64,000 nucleotides of DNA from Hanleya hanleyi. Lineage: Eukaryota > Mollusca > Polyplacophora > Lepidopleurida > Hanleyidae. The position numbers and the translations under genes are program-made. This document shows positions 48,301 through 54,094 of the stretch, in pieces. A model generated the notes under the pieces. That model saw nothing but the letters and a program-made list of their open reading frames with translations. It did not search any database and was not told the DNA's origin. Within the stretch, counting starts at the first letter, position 1. Each line of letters starts with the position of its first letter. Location: NCBI GenBank assembly GCA_036873755.1, contig JAVTVY010020553.1, positions 1 to 64,000 on the forward strand, in the 5' to 3' direction.

Positions 48301-51300
48301 TTGCGGTTGAAAATGGCGAATTATGAGGAATTACAGCGGAAAATCTTGGTTTTTCAGCTGCCTTTCTCCCTGGTCTTTTCCGACTTTTCGTCCGCCATTT
48401 CGGGCGTATGACGTCTCATTGGAAAGGGAATTCCTTGTAGTTTCTGATTGAAGGCGTGATTTCGACCGATGGCCAATCAAACAGACGATAACATCGAAAA
48501 ACTGCAAGGGGGTGTTTTCCCGTTTCTCTAGTAACGCTAACAGCCGATCCTATGTCGGTAACCTTGATTGGACAAGCGTGGTAACGTGACCTACATCGAA
48601 GCGCTCATTGGCCAGAGCCCTTCAACTGGGTCAAGCTGATCTGAGGGAGACGCCATTTTATCTCCTTGCGACGAAATTACGTGGCGCAGAAGCTCAACAG
48701 AAATTTGAAAATAAAGTTTGTTTAGCGGATTTCATCGAAACCCACACTTTGGAAATATAAACTGAGCTTCTGTACTTCAACTATACCAAAGAATCATATA
48801 TTTTGAAGGGGTTTTCTGTGAGTATTTTATATTTTCTGGGAGGCTTCTCGACAACGTTTTATGGAAATCTCCGTTGGTGTTTTTCTATTTTTCAATTTTA
48901 TTTCTTCCTCCCGACTTCGTTATTCTGAGACAGAATATCAAGTTTACATCCAAGAAATCAAATCAGTCTTAGCTAACAATATATGTATGGTTTTTATCGA
49001 GTTTCATGCTTGGTAAATTTGAAAAAAAGCGATTCCAGAATAGTACCTCGCTGTACTCGCATTGACAGAAGCAAAGGCAAGCCACTATTGCGGCTCGTCG
49101 CATTTTTCGTATAGAAAGACGACAGCCGTATGAACGGCTCGCCGCAGCGTAACAGTTAAAAGAGATATCTCAAACTAGCCCAGTAAACAGAACAGAATTA
49201 GCATTCGTTCCTAATTATGAAATCTTAAGTATGTTTCATAGCTCATGCCAAAGTGTCAAAGAGATTGGTCCTCGCTTCCAGTACCCAATGATGACACGTG
49301 CAAAAAAAAAAAAATAAAAAAAAATACTACAAAACAAAGGCGAAGGATCCTCCGTACATGTACTTTCACTTTCAGACTAACTTTGCTCATTTCTCTTGTA
49401 TTATAACAACCGACATAAGTACAGTTTCTAGAAATCTTGAAACTCCTGAAACTTAGATTATATCTTGGTGTTTTTCAGTGTCCCTTTTCCGATCTTTTTC
49501 GCTCAGATTCGAAATTCTATAAACAAAATTACAAATCAATCGTTTTTTCTTAGTAACAATGGACAAAAAGATCCTCTAGTCATTAGCTTACAATTATCGG
49601 ACAATGGTGGGCGCCAAGATCCTTCAGGATCTCTCGTTTTATTTGGTATATATCGATAATTGGTTTTATTTGATTGCCTAACAACCCGCAATAATGTTTT
49701 GGTCATTCATACAATTGTGTATTGAATGTGCCTTTCCCACATTCTTACAATAACAATTGAGGGATTCTGGACATGTGCTTGTGAGCCGCAGTCCTGCCTC
49801 TGTCCATCATCTGTGGGTCATAAAATTCCATTCCCTGTGCTTCAATATAGGGACATGTTTTTTAACTAGTGATAACTGGAATATTTGTATTACAGTTGCC
49901 AAGGTGACATTCCATATAAGGTAAGCACATAATTGTCCTTCCTTTGAACAGTGGGATAATATGGAACATATTTACAACATTTATGACAATTATCACTACA
50001 TTTTCTCATAATAAAGCATAGGGAATGGGATTTTACCGCCTACACTGATGGCTGTCTCGAGTCTATCCATTTTTGTCCCACCTTACGAAGTGAAGGGGGA
50101 TATTGTGAGAGGGAGAGAGAGGATGTCATCATCAGTGTCCCCTCCCTGAAAATGATAAGGTTTTTAGTTTAACAAATGAAAAAAAAATGAGAAAAAAATT
50201 TGGGACCTGGGTATTCCAGTTGGGCATGGATCAGTTATGGCAATACCCAGGGGATTCTATGGCTGCTCCAATGTTAAAATCTAATGATAAGATTTTTTGT
50301 TTAGCAAAAGTGCACAAGTTTGCTGCAGTTGTCAGTGATCACCGGATGGTTACCAAGTTCTGAAACTTGGTACACCTGTTTCTTATGATTAGAAGATGTA
50401 CCTGTGGTATTTATGAGATGAAATATTAATTTTTGTCCAACTTATGGCAAATGATAGTGTTTTTTGTTAAGCAAAAGTGTACATGTACATGTGTACGCCT
50501 GTACAGAAGAAAGTTTTCTGCTGTTGTCAGCTGTCCATGGATGATTATGAAACTTAGTCCACATGTTTAGAGGATGTACCTGTGCTATTAAAGAGACGAA
50601 ATATTAATTAATAACTTTAAAATATTTCCAAACAATTTTTGGTTTGACCTAGTCTGCCAATGCCATCTACATGGATGCTTTCAATACTGATGCAGCTTCA
50701 GTGGATCACCCCACAAGGCGAGATGTACTCAGAACGCTTGTTGTTGTGTTAATGCAGGACAGGTGGATTTATTCCCTCAATATTACAATCTGAACAAATA
50801 GAAATGTCTACACTACCAGCAGAAAATGAAATGGTGAAAATTCTGGCCTTGTTACTCTTGGTCAAGTTTTGTCTGAAGGCAATGGAAGGGGGATGTTAAT
50901 TTCATCATCCTTAATTCATCTGTCCTTCCATCTGCTTGTCTGTCTACTGGTATGGTTAGTATGATCTCTGTTGAAGGGTCAAAGATAACCATTCTTTAAT
51001 CAGACCACAGATACATCTGCTTATTGACCAGAATCCTATTGAAGATGGCTGACCTTGACCAAATTGCTCAAATTGTATAGCAAATGATGATATTGTTGTT
51101 GGCACATCTCTCAAAGAATTTAGCCAAGCTTCTCGAATTCAAAGTGGTGGGTAGGAAATCTTTTGAACATGAAAGACTGTGGTTTATTTTCTCGAGGTCA
51201 AAGTATATAGTAAAAGTGCATTCAATGCTGTTGGCAGATCCGGTGATGGATTTAAGCTAATTAACCTTTCAAATATACACTACAGAGGCATCTGTTTATA

Positions 51301-52797
51301 GACCAGATTTCCAATCAAGTTTGACTGACCTTTACTCACTTTACAAGGTCAATTTGGAGAGTAATGTTATTGAAGGGTTCATATGCCTAATGAAAATATC
51401 CTGGAAACTCTTGGAGAATCATAGTTTTGAGTTACATCAGTCGTCAATGTCTCTTACCAATCAACAACATGTTAATAATTGTGTCGAATTGTCCAATGTT
51501 GTCCTAAAAACCTCATGGAAAAACACCTGTATCAGCTTGAAAAGCTCTTGGAATTTTATTTGAATGGAGGTGTATGTATCCTGTTGATGATATATCTCTC
51601 GGAGGATCAAGTTAGCCTTTCTAGATTACACCACTCATGTACATGTATGTCTGCTTATTGACCATAACCCTATCACACTTGACTTACCTTCACCTGTTCC
51701 GCAAGGTCAAACAAAGTACCAGGTAAAATGAGCCTTCCTCGAGTTAATCCTGGACCTGGCATAAGTTTGTGGTTCTTACTTTTCCTCTACTGTCTATGCC
51801 TACAGCATGGGGACTATTTTTAACTATTAATATGCTTCAAATTACCCTACTATTCTAACATGTCCAAGAAAGAACCATTTTCAATGACATCACTGGGGTG
51901 CGAACGACCTCCCTTAAACACCCAGTTGTATATCACAGTATGGGCTCTCTAATAAAGCTTGGGAAAGGATCTTCTCTCGAAACATCCTTGCTACACATGA
52001 TTATATGCTCACATTGATAATAATTTTGACAACTTCCAAGTAAAAAAATGTGCCCTTATCAAGTTATCACTGAATAAATATATTTCCCATACTGTAGACA
52101 TAGAAAGGAATGGACAAGTACGAACCACAACTTTACACCCGAAGTTCAGCATCAATGTACCTTTTACTCTATGCATGGTGGACCTTTTGTCTGCAAAAAC
52201 AATCAAGAAGTCTATTAAGTTTGTCCTTCTACCACTGATGTTATCACAATGGTTTCGAGGCTTATCCAAGCTGTCCAAACATCAATCCTATAAGCACAAG
52301 ATATGTTGATAGATTATAGCTGTATGTATATCATTAAACATAATAGCCAAACTTCCTAATATTCATTGGGCTCATTGAACTATTTTAATTTCTTATACTG
52401 TTAGACTTACCTTCACAGACATTTGCTAAGTAAACATCCTTGTAAAATCATTAACACATCATTCCTGTGAACCCCACTGCCCATGCACAGGTCACCCAGC
52501 TCAACCACAATCGGACCACAGGACTTTCTTTCTATAGTCACACTAAGCAAACGTCTGTGAAGATAAGTTTAAGCTTAGAAATACGGAAATTTATTTTTCA
52601 TATTTTTTAAATTTTCATTTTTACAGGATTTCATAATGACATCGAATATGTTGATATCTTCCCCTCCTCTCAGACAACAGCTTACCCACAATGCACGGCA
52701 GCAAGTATTGCGACATCATTCGATGAATGTTGAGCAGGACTCATATCTTTCACTGATGACAGAGTGCATAGGCCACAAAACAGATACATCTATATAA
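15295..52797 (+). CDS. GLT1D1: GLT1D1 orthologue: GT4-type glycosyltransferase, 11 coding exons
   Basis: The exons are 15295-15371, 30396-30544, 32035-32140, 32540-32591, 33723-33762, 34211-34393, 35709-35761, 38355-38398, 39023-39143, 45474-45572 and 52627-52797. They join with consistent phases to 1095 bases, giving 364 residues plus TAA. Recognised GLT1D1 blocks are VLVLSPMAKMCGN, VIVLGGTDVNEHSKDP, GGIRPVKDPLYLV, NSSQSEGMSTAILEAMG and RRIPGN. The SEGMSTAILE segment is the EX7E motif of family-4 retaining glycosyltransferases and spans the exon 9/10 junction. The vertebrate protein is about 346 residues. The start is the first ATG after an in-frame TGA (15262-15264). The acceptor substrate is not known from sequence. 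Introns are crowded with satellites and retroelements, none of which interrupts an exon. Confidence 0.9.
15372..17550. other. GLT1D1 intron 1, 5' part
   Basis: AT-rich intron sequence with no exon recognised. It contains a minus-strand SINE tail (16524) and an A-rich run near 17022-17044. Short open frames here have no recognisable domain. Confidence 0.4.
16524..16690 (-). mobile_element. SINE, minus strand
   Basis: Read on the minus strand, this ends 'cgacgttaaatcc...actcactcatgactcactc', the same GACGTTAAA plus (ACTC)n tail seen at 18261-18298 and 56437-56462. The upstream boundary (about 16690) is approximate. Confidence 0.5.
17551..17880 (-). mobile_element. LINE-like 3' end, minus strand
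   Basis: The minus strand terminates in 'aataaatattctgattctgattctg', an AATAAA followed by a short tandem word, typical of a LINE 3' end. The body extends rightward to an unclear point; no reverse transcriptase frame remains. Confidence 0.45.
18100..18298 (+). mobile_element. SINE, plus strand
   Basis: A non-coding unit ending 'gaaagcgacattaaactc..cactcactcacc', the same tail class as at 16524 and 56440. The start is approximate. The 62-codon frame overlapping it is not a gene. Confidence 0.5.
18405..18500. repeat. Left remnant of the CACAGTTACTGCACAGTCC satellite
   Basis: Degenerate copies of the satellite unit abut the left DIRS terminal repeat; the array resumes directly after the right terminal repeat at about 25360. 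The word TTCAGTTGTCAAACTGCT is present on both sides (about 18472 and 25378). The DIRS element therefore inserted into an existing array. Confidence 0.75.
18501..18668 (+). repeat. DIRS left inverted terminal repeat
   Basis: About 165 bases that match the reverse complement of 25156-25325 nearly throughout. Shared words include CTTACCTTCACATA, GTTTGCCTTATT and CACAGAACCAAAAATAG. The outer 33 bases are also complementary to 25007-25040. Confidence 0.88.
18905..19235 (+). pseudogene. DIRS Gag-like ORF1, N-terminal part
   Basis: From the ATG at 18905 (MASVFCVICGQSKPIMD) the frame holds a C-x2-C ... H..C-x2-C ... C..C cluster (FCVICG, HFACLPCRGIWC) like the zinc cluster at the start of DIRS Gag proteins. 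The coding-like part ends where the Penelope-like 3' UTR begins (about 19236-19245); the Gag middle part resumes after 22243. Confidence 0.65.
19346..20039 (-). pseudogene. Penelope-like RT core and C-terminus, degenerate
   Basis: Contains a decayed version of the GTNCAPLLADL and YIDD region (around 19800-19950) with stops and frameshifts. An intact C-terminal piece follows (19576-19346, VGPAYGVYISRLVAFARS-like through QDLWRYVS) that is nearly identical to the copy at 5589-5820. A stretch between the PKMHK block and the palm seems deleted when compared with the other copy. Confidence 0.75.
20040..20669 (-). pseudogene. Penelope-like RT, N-terminal part
   Basis: 209 residues continuing from the GIY-YIG frame after a frameshift at about 20660-20669. 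Characteristic Penelope RT blocks are FVIVPADKAPNNIIF (early RT motif) and PKLYWTPKMHKSPYKA. Coding similarity breaks off near 20040, after which a deleted and degenerate core follows. Confidence 0.8.
20657..21793 (-). pseudogene. GIY-YIG endonuclease ORF of the Naiad-type element
   Basis: A 378-residue frame whose residues ~70-165 are a GIY-YIG nuclease. It shows NCIYLVSCKKCGQQYVGKT (the two signature strands, with a CxxC between them), LHLRVNGHRKS with the family Arg and His, and RKIREREFF-like RKIRERELFWM with a catalytic Glu. In the canonical Penelope order GIY-YIG follows RT; here it precedes RT on the same strand, the arrangement reported for Naiad/Chlamys elements. The rest (residues ~200-378) is the linker leading to RT. 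It ends at a frameshift near 20660, just where the RT frame opens. Confidence 0.85.
21889..22243 (+). repeat. Naiad-type 3' UTR, plus orientation
   Basis: 355 bases closely matching 5871-6223, in the same orientation and with the same 3' terminus. It directly abuts the 5' end of the minus-strand element. Confidence 0.85.
22244..22850 (+). pseudogene. DIRS Gag, middle/C-terminal part
   Basis: An open frame 22281-22811, Ser/Pro/Thr-rich (GNKDGACHADEDPHE, then low-complexity sequence to YLPVSSLNAIWS). It is the continuation of ORF1 after the Penelope-like insertion. Similarity to Gag ends near 22811, where a deletion joins it to the end of the RT. Confidence 0.55.
22851..23430 (+). pseudogene. 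DIRS RT thumb and RNase H
   Basis: The frame at 22862-23230 carries the RT connection region (LMSVPEFISALHRSALRFAA and RLLHWWMSPEN) and the start of RNase H (TNASMEGWGAHLG). RNase H continues in another frame with LLVATDNTTALSYINKQG, which contains the catalytic Asp, and ends with LADILSR. At least one frameshift is present. The RT catalytic YxDD part is absent, so a deletion has removed it. Confidence 0.8.
23431..23766 (+). pseudogene. DIRS RNase H to recombinase linker
   Basis: Frames in this stretch (VPDPAALAVDALSLGWSSM, IAYAYPPPAILPQV) are typical of the region between RNase H and recombinase in DIRS elements. The open frame reaches 23698, after which similarity is lost up to the inserted fragment. 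Confidence 0.6.
23767..23926 (-). mobile_element. Naiad-type 3' UTR fragment, minus strand
   Basis: 160 bases matching the last part of the Penelope-like 3' UTR (6064-6223) in reverse orientation. The family terminus (TTGTAATT on the minus strand) is at its left end. It is a very short 5'-truncated insertion, placed between RNase H and recombinase of the DIRS element. Confidence 0.8.
23950..24714 (+). pseudogene. DIRS tyrosine recombinase
   Basis: The N-terminal core-binding domain is at YENKWKTFATWCSRRG and VLQVVDSLLHLFHDRQLVP (23959-24183). The catalytic domain (24232-24714) has the HEVR block (VSAHEVRTMVASWP) and a C-terminal IHEFMRACYWKSN...YLQD segment expected before the catalytic Tyr region. 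A stop and frameshift near 24180-24230 separate the two domains. In DIRS elements this enzyme inserts the circular cDNA. Confidence 0.82.
24715..25006. other. DIRS 3' region, with poly-G run
   Basis: Non-coding sequence between the recombinase and the internal complementary region. It includes a run of G (24782-24798). No other feature seen. Confidence 0.4.
25007..25098 (+). repeat. DIRS internal complementary region (ICR)
   Basis: Bases 25007-25040 are the reverse complement of the outer end of the left terminal repeat, and 25068-25098 are complementary to the outer end of the right terminal repeat (25291-25325). Both ends are thus represented side by side, as in DIRS-1, where the ICR is thought to template completion and circularisation of the cDNA. 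Confidence 0.82.
25156..25325 (-). repeat. DIRS right inverted terminal repeat
   Basis: Inverted copy of 18501-18668 with a high level of identity. It marks the right end of the element; satellite sequence resumes within 40 bases. Confidence 0.88.
25360..27255. repeat. Irregular CACAGTTACTGCACAGTCC satellite
   Basis: Variable-length units built on 'cacagttactgcacagtccagt' with insertions such as 'ttgccgcacagtacagttatca'. It gives long accidental open frames on the + strand (322, 229 and 142 codons) with repetitive HTVTAQSS-type peptides. This is the older, diverged edge of the array. Confidence 0.9.
27256..28672. repeat. Regular 31-bp satellite array
   Basis: About 45 units of a 31-base repeat containing TAGTTATCACACAGTTACTG and CACAGTCCATG, many identical, some lacking 'cac' (28 bases). 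Homogeneity is far higher than in the flanking irregular part, indicating recent expansion in the core. Confidence 0.92.
28721..29055. mobile_element. Inverted-repeat (MITE-like) element
   Basis: The left arm (about 28721-28800, with CCAATTTCTACGTTCCCGC and AACTTGCCTTGGTC) is the inverse of the right arm (about 28972-29055). Arms are about 75 bases and the total is about 335. No coding capacity and no clear target duplication. Confidence 0.65.
29056..29751. other. GLT1D1 intron 1, 3' part
   Basis: AT-rich intron sequence. The 80-codon frame at 29288-29530 shows no recognisable domain and no coding signature. Nothing else found. Confidence 0.35.
29752..30104. repeat. 22-bp tandem array
   Basis: Sixteen head-to-tail copies of CCAGGGCTAGTCTGCTAAAT followed by AA. 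Changes such as GGG/GCG alternate between copies. It ends about 290 bases before GLT1D1 exon 2. Confidence 0.92.
30396..30544 (+). CDS. GLT1D1: GLT1D1 exon 2
   Basis: Acceptor CCACAG, donor TATAG|gtaaga, phase 2 to 1. Encodes CHIEKAGYQCLLYDAQSF and IIFIIGIHAYHSGVLL, the second and third strands of the N-terminal domain. It is separated from exon 1 by a 15-kb intron that holds the nested DIRS and Penelope-like elements. Confidence 0.85.
30545..32034. other. GLT1D1 intron 2
   Basis: Ordinary AT-rich intron. Open frames of 60-97 codons on either strand have no recognisable product. No repeats of note. Confidence 0.4.
32035..32140 (+). CDS. GLT1D1: GLT1D1 exon 3
   Basis: Acceptor TTTGCAG, donor CATG|gtaagt, phase 1 to 2. 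Encodes PYVIVLGGTDVNEHSKDPDK, the most diagnostic GLT1D1 block (GGTDVNE). Confidence 0.92.
32540..32591 (+). CDS. GLT1D1: GLT1D1 exon 4
   Basis: Acceptor TTACAG, donor TGG|gtacag, phase 2 to 0. Encodes KVVSFGNSLARAASAKW, matching the vertebrate segment around 'VAFTESM' in position and character. Confidence 0.82.
32938..33364. repeat. 61-bp tandem array, seven copies
   Basis: Seven direct copies of a 61-base unit containing GGTCATTGTCCCACTGAGCT begin at 32938, 32999, 33060, 33121, 33182, 33243 and 33304. They are almost identical; the fourth has C for T in 'cattgtccc'. The array lies in GLT1D1 intron 4. Confidence 0.95.
33723..33762 (+). CDS. GLT1D1: GLT1D1 exon 5
   Basis: A 40-base exon, acceptor CTACAG, donor CAAG|gtaatt, phase 0 to 1. 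Encodes AEISQDSITIIPQ. The 61-bp tandem array at 32938-33364 lies in the preceding intron. Confidence 0.82.
34211..34393 (+). CDS. GLT1D1: GLT1D1 exon 6
   Basis: Acceptor TTTTTCAG, donor TCAG|gtcagt, phase 1 to 1. Encodes the inter-domain region and the first strand of the C-terminal domain: PIKLFLVAGGIRPVKDPLYL. The G.R.VKDPLYLV block is strongly conserved in the family. Confidence 0.92.
34394..35708. other. GLT1D1 intron 6
   Basis: Mostly unremarkable intron. Its one notable structure is the perfect-arm hairpin at 35135-35209. Small open frames are not credible genes. Confidence 0.4.
35135..35209. repeat. Perfect 20-bp inverted repeat (hairpin)
   Basis: Arms 35135-35154 and 35190-35209 are perfectly complementary (TTAGTGTGGG.../...CCCACACTAA) around a 35-base loop containing its own GGGC-rich mini-stem. 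It could be a tiny MITE or a folding RNA element in intron 6. Confidence 0.7.
35709..35761 (+). CDS. GLT1D1: GLT1D1 exon 7
   Basis: Acceptor TTGCAG, donor GTG|gtatga, phase 1 to 0. Encodes EWHQQSEPTAFLVFMGPV, matching the WHQ...VGP block of vertebrate GLT1D1. Confidence 0.88.
36803..37654. mobile_element. Foldback element with 8-bp target duplication
   Basis: 852 bases flanked on both sides by ATGTACCT (36795-36802 and 37655-37662). The termini ATGGTTGGCTATCCCTGCC and its near-perfect inverse begin long inverted arms (about 36803-37160 and 37305-37654). Each arm is itself built from repeated modules ('tagaggctgcctctaa', 'taccatggtataaaat', 'gcctgccataatt'). The central ~145 bases are unique. 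An 8-bp duplication fits hAT-like transposases. It lies in GLT1D1 intron 7. Confidence 0.85.
37663..38354. other. GLT1D1 intron 7, 3' part
   Basis: AT-rich intron with no exon recognised. It includes one copy of the diffuse 'gactgaccttgacctattt..aaggtcaa' repeat (about 38175-38212) that recurs at 51000-54100. Confidence 0.4.
38355..38398 (+). CDS. GLT1D1: GLT1D1 exon 8
   Basis: A 44-base exon, acceptor TTCCAG, donor ACGG|gtaaga, phase 0 to 2. Encodes MDQGYGELFTQVID. Confidence 0.82.
39023..39143 (+). CDS. GLT1D1: GLT1D1 exon 9
   Basis: Acceptor ACACAG, donor GAG|gttagt, phase 2 to 0. Encodes GVVYVGGMSLEDTHAAIQDS and LVNSSQSEGMSTAILE, the first part of the EX7E nucleotide-sugar binding motif. 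The following 6.3-kb intron is almost entirely minisatellite. Confidence 0.93.
39265..41775. repeat. 54-bp minisatellite (array B) in GLT1D1 intron 9
   Basis: Units of about 54 bases with TCTGTTCTAGAGCAGACCAT and CTCCTCTGTCTGTGTC. Copies at 40560-41250 are the most uniform. The period is 18 codons and the unit lacks stops in several frames, so long false open frames (up to 485 codons) run on both strands. It starts about 120 bases after exon 9. Confidence 0.92.
41776..45400. repeat. 32-bp minisatellite (array C), opposite orientation to array B
   Basis: Near 41776 the array flips: words of B appear inverted (ACTGATGGTCTGCTCTAGAA), then shorten to a 32-base unit with GGAGACCTGTCATGATCATG and GACACAGACAGA. 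Two near-identical 1.36-kb blocks, 41795-43155 and 43156-44530, are a tandem duplication, with a 14-base length difference in the second. A further 405-base repeat ending 'gggggtcattggatgcgatcc' occurs at about 44390-44790 and 44795-45190. Confidence 0.9.
45474..45572 (+). CDS. GLT1D1: GLT1D1 exon 10
   Basis: Acceptor TTTCAG, donor CAG|gtcata, phase 0 to 0. Encodes AMGLGTPVIARRIPGNMDL and EDQVTGLLFNTPQ. The alternation of conserved residues matches the vertebrate block ending 'VTGLLF'. Confidence 0.93.
45645..45714. repeat. (GTCC)n microsatellite
   Basis: Degenerate GTCCGTCC/CAGTCAGT run directly preceding the 157-bp array. Confidence 0.85.
45717..47670. repeat. 157-bp satellite array
   Basis: About twelve direct copies of a 157-base unit, with words such as TTATCGCGATTTCTCAGGAA, CAAATTTGGTACACAGGTTC and CAGCCATCTTGGATTTC. 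It is more diverged toward the right. A 107-base foreign block (46722-46830) interrupts it. Short open frames repeating every 157 bases are artefacts. It lies in GLT1D1 intron 10. Confidence 0.92.
46722..46830. repeat. Internal block shared with the element at 47690-47935
   Basis: Almost identical to 47762-47872 ('agaatatccataccttcacc' to 'gaactgctccaccctt'). Here it lies within the 157-bp array without the inverted arms. Confidence 0.8.
47690..47935. mobile_element. Inverted-repeat (MITE-like) element
   Basis: The left arm GAGTTGTGACGTTGCATCAC with following AAGAGT (about 47692-47717) is inverted at about 47905-47932 (ACTCTTGTGACTCAACGTCA then CAACTC). It encloses the block also found at 46722-46830. 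No coding capacity; non-autonomous DNA transposon likely. Confidence 0.6.
47936..52399. other. GLT1D1 intron 10, right part
   Basis: No exon recognised. A GC-richer patch at 48300-48720 ('gacgccattttatctcc') resembles a promoter or first exon, but no coding frame longer than about 33 codons starts there. From 50280 to 50600 a 170-base unit occurs twice ('gttagcaaaagtg...gatgtacctgtg'). From 51000 onward diffuse 'ctgaccttgacc...aaggtcaa' repeats recur. A dispersed repeat shared with 14334-14405 is at 50656-50727. Confidence 0.35.
50656..50727. repeat. Dispersed repeat shared with 14334-14405
   Basis: Second copy of the 72-base block with GCAGCTTCAGTGGATCA; see the first copy for details. Confidence 0.6.
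52400..52587. mobile_element. ITR-only DIRS remnant (hairpin)
   Basis: The left part (52405-52530: CTTACCTTCACAGACATTTG ... CCATGCACAGGTCACCCAG ... GGACCACAGGACTTTC) is a diverged version of the DIRS left terminal repeat at 18513-18668. The right part (52535-52587: GCAAACGTCTGTGAAGATAA then GTTTAAGCTTAGAAAT) matches the end of its right terminal repeat. All internal genes are missing. It ends about 40 bases before GLT1D1 exon 11. Confidence 0.7.
52627..52797 (+). CDS. GLT1D1: GLT1D1 exon 11 (last coding exon)
   Basis: Acceptor TTTACAG, phase 0, stop TAA at 52795-52797. Encodes DFIMTSNMLISSPPLRQQL and LRHHSMNVEQDSYLSLM. It matches the C-terminal helix region of vertebrate GLT1D1 in pattern (HS...E.D.Y..L). 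It lies about 40 bases after a DIRS-derived hairpin (52400-52587). No certain polyadenylation signal was located; the AATAAA near 53662 belongs to a LINE-like tail. Confidence 0.85.
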   Translation, partial: DFIMTSNMLISSPPLRQQLTHNARQQVLRHHSMNVEQDSYLSLMTECIGHKTDTSI

Positions 52798-54094
52798 GTC
52801 ATGAGTGCACACAATATTGACATATATTTTACATATATTTACCAATATTGAGTATTTATATGTTATGTACGTGATTTTTATGCAATTATTGAAAAATAGA
52901 TTTAGATCTTAAGAAAGTTACATTTTGTGTGATAAATATATCAGATAATTTAATATTATTGAAGTGTAAAAGAAGAAATGATGAGTTGAAGAATGTACCT
53001 AGTATGAATGAAGAATAGAATACCAAGTTGGAATGAAGGTGAACCTTGTTCAATGTCTTTTACTGACAAGAGATTGTGTTTCCGCACTGGCAGCCGCACA
53101 TACGTCAACATTTATCAGTGACATTGTGATGATGAAATTATCTTGTTTTGGAAAAAAAGGATTAAGACTCACTCTCAAAAAAAAGAAGATTTAGACCCTC
53201 GCACTCTCAATGGAATAATTGTACGGGGGACTCTAGCTTTCCATGGTTTAGGTATAGATTCTTCATAGTATTAAACAGCAGACTGGGTTGACCGAGAATA
53301 GTGAGCTGAGGAACATGTCTGGGCATGATGAGTGTCACATTGTCTTTATGTTCGTCTGTCCCTCAGTCTTTTCATGTTCCTTCATTAAATTCAATTGAAT
53401 TCAATTCATGAACAGCTATAATTTAATGGACTTGAAATCAACACTATGTACAGATCGTCTATTTATTCTTGTTGATATATTTAAGTATATGTTGATGGAC
53501 TATTCATCATTTTTTAATGTTTTTTTTAAACAGGTCTATTTACTCTAGTCTTCCCTTATAGTTATGAAAAGTCATGTTATCATATAAATAATATATATAA
53601 TTTTTCTTCTTCCCATTATATGATTGACACTGAATATGTATTTCTCCATGGTTTTTTGGTGAATAAAATCTAATCTAATCTAACCTTGACCTATTTTTTT
53701 CATCATCTACTGTTTATTATGGCACAACAAAAATAAATATAGCTAGGCTTTCCAAATTAATATTATGTATACTTTTGTCAGTGGTCCAGAAATGTATTGG
53801 AGATGGCTGATCTTGATCCTCTTTTGTCCAGGTCAGATTCTATTTGGTACAATACTTCATGAAGGATTATATCTACAATGCCTCAATTGATACTACATGT
53901 ACATGTAACTGATGATGGATCCAAGTCGATTGAATATGACTGAACTTGACCCATTTTGTAACGAGCAAATTCTATACACCAAGCCTTAAGATTTCCAAAT
54001 TGAACATGTTCCACATGCAGTTAAGTGAGAATATACCAGAAACCTGTTGAAGATGACTGACCTTGATCTATTTTTCCAGGATCAAATTACTTGA
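52798..54094. other. GLT1D1 3' flank / possible 3' UTR
   Basis: AT-rich; contains a LINE-like tail at 53655-53690 and more 'gatggctga.cttgacc' diffuse repeats. The true polyadenylation site of GLT1D1 could not be fixed. Confidence 0.35.
53655..53690 (+). mobile_element. LINE-like 3' tail
   Basis: 'gaataaaatctaatctaatctaacc': polyadenylation-like signal followed by the tandem word TCTAA, plus strand. No RT frame remains upstream. Confidence 0.45.

Noticed and set aside
48301..48420. 33-codon frame starting MANYEELQRK in a GC-richer patch
   Set aside because: Too short, no domain, and located in an intron; kept only as a possible promoter or first-exon zone.
49893..49921. Possible GLT1D1 exon between ACAG and GTAAGC
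   Set aside because: Contains an in-frame TGA in the required phase; the real last exon was found at 52627-52797.
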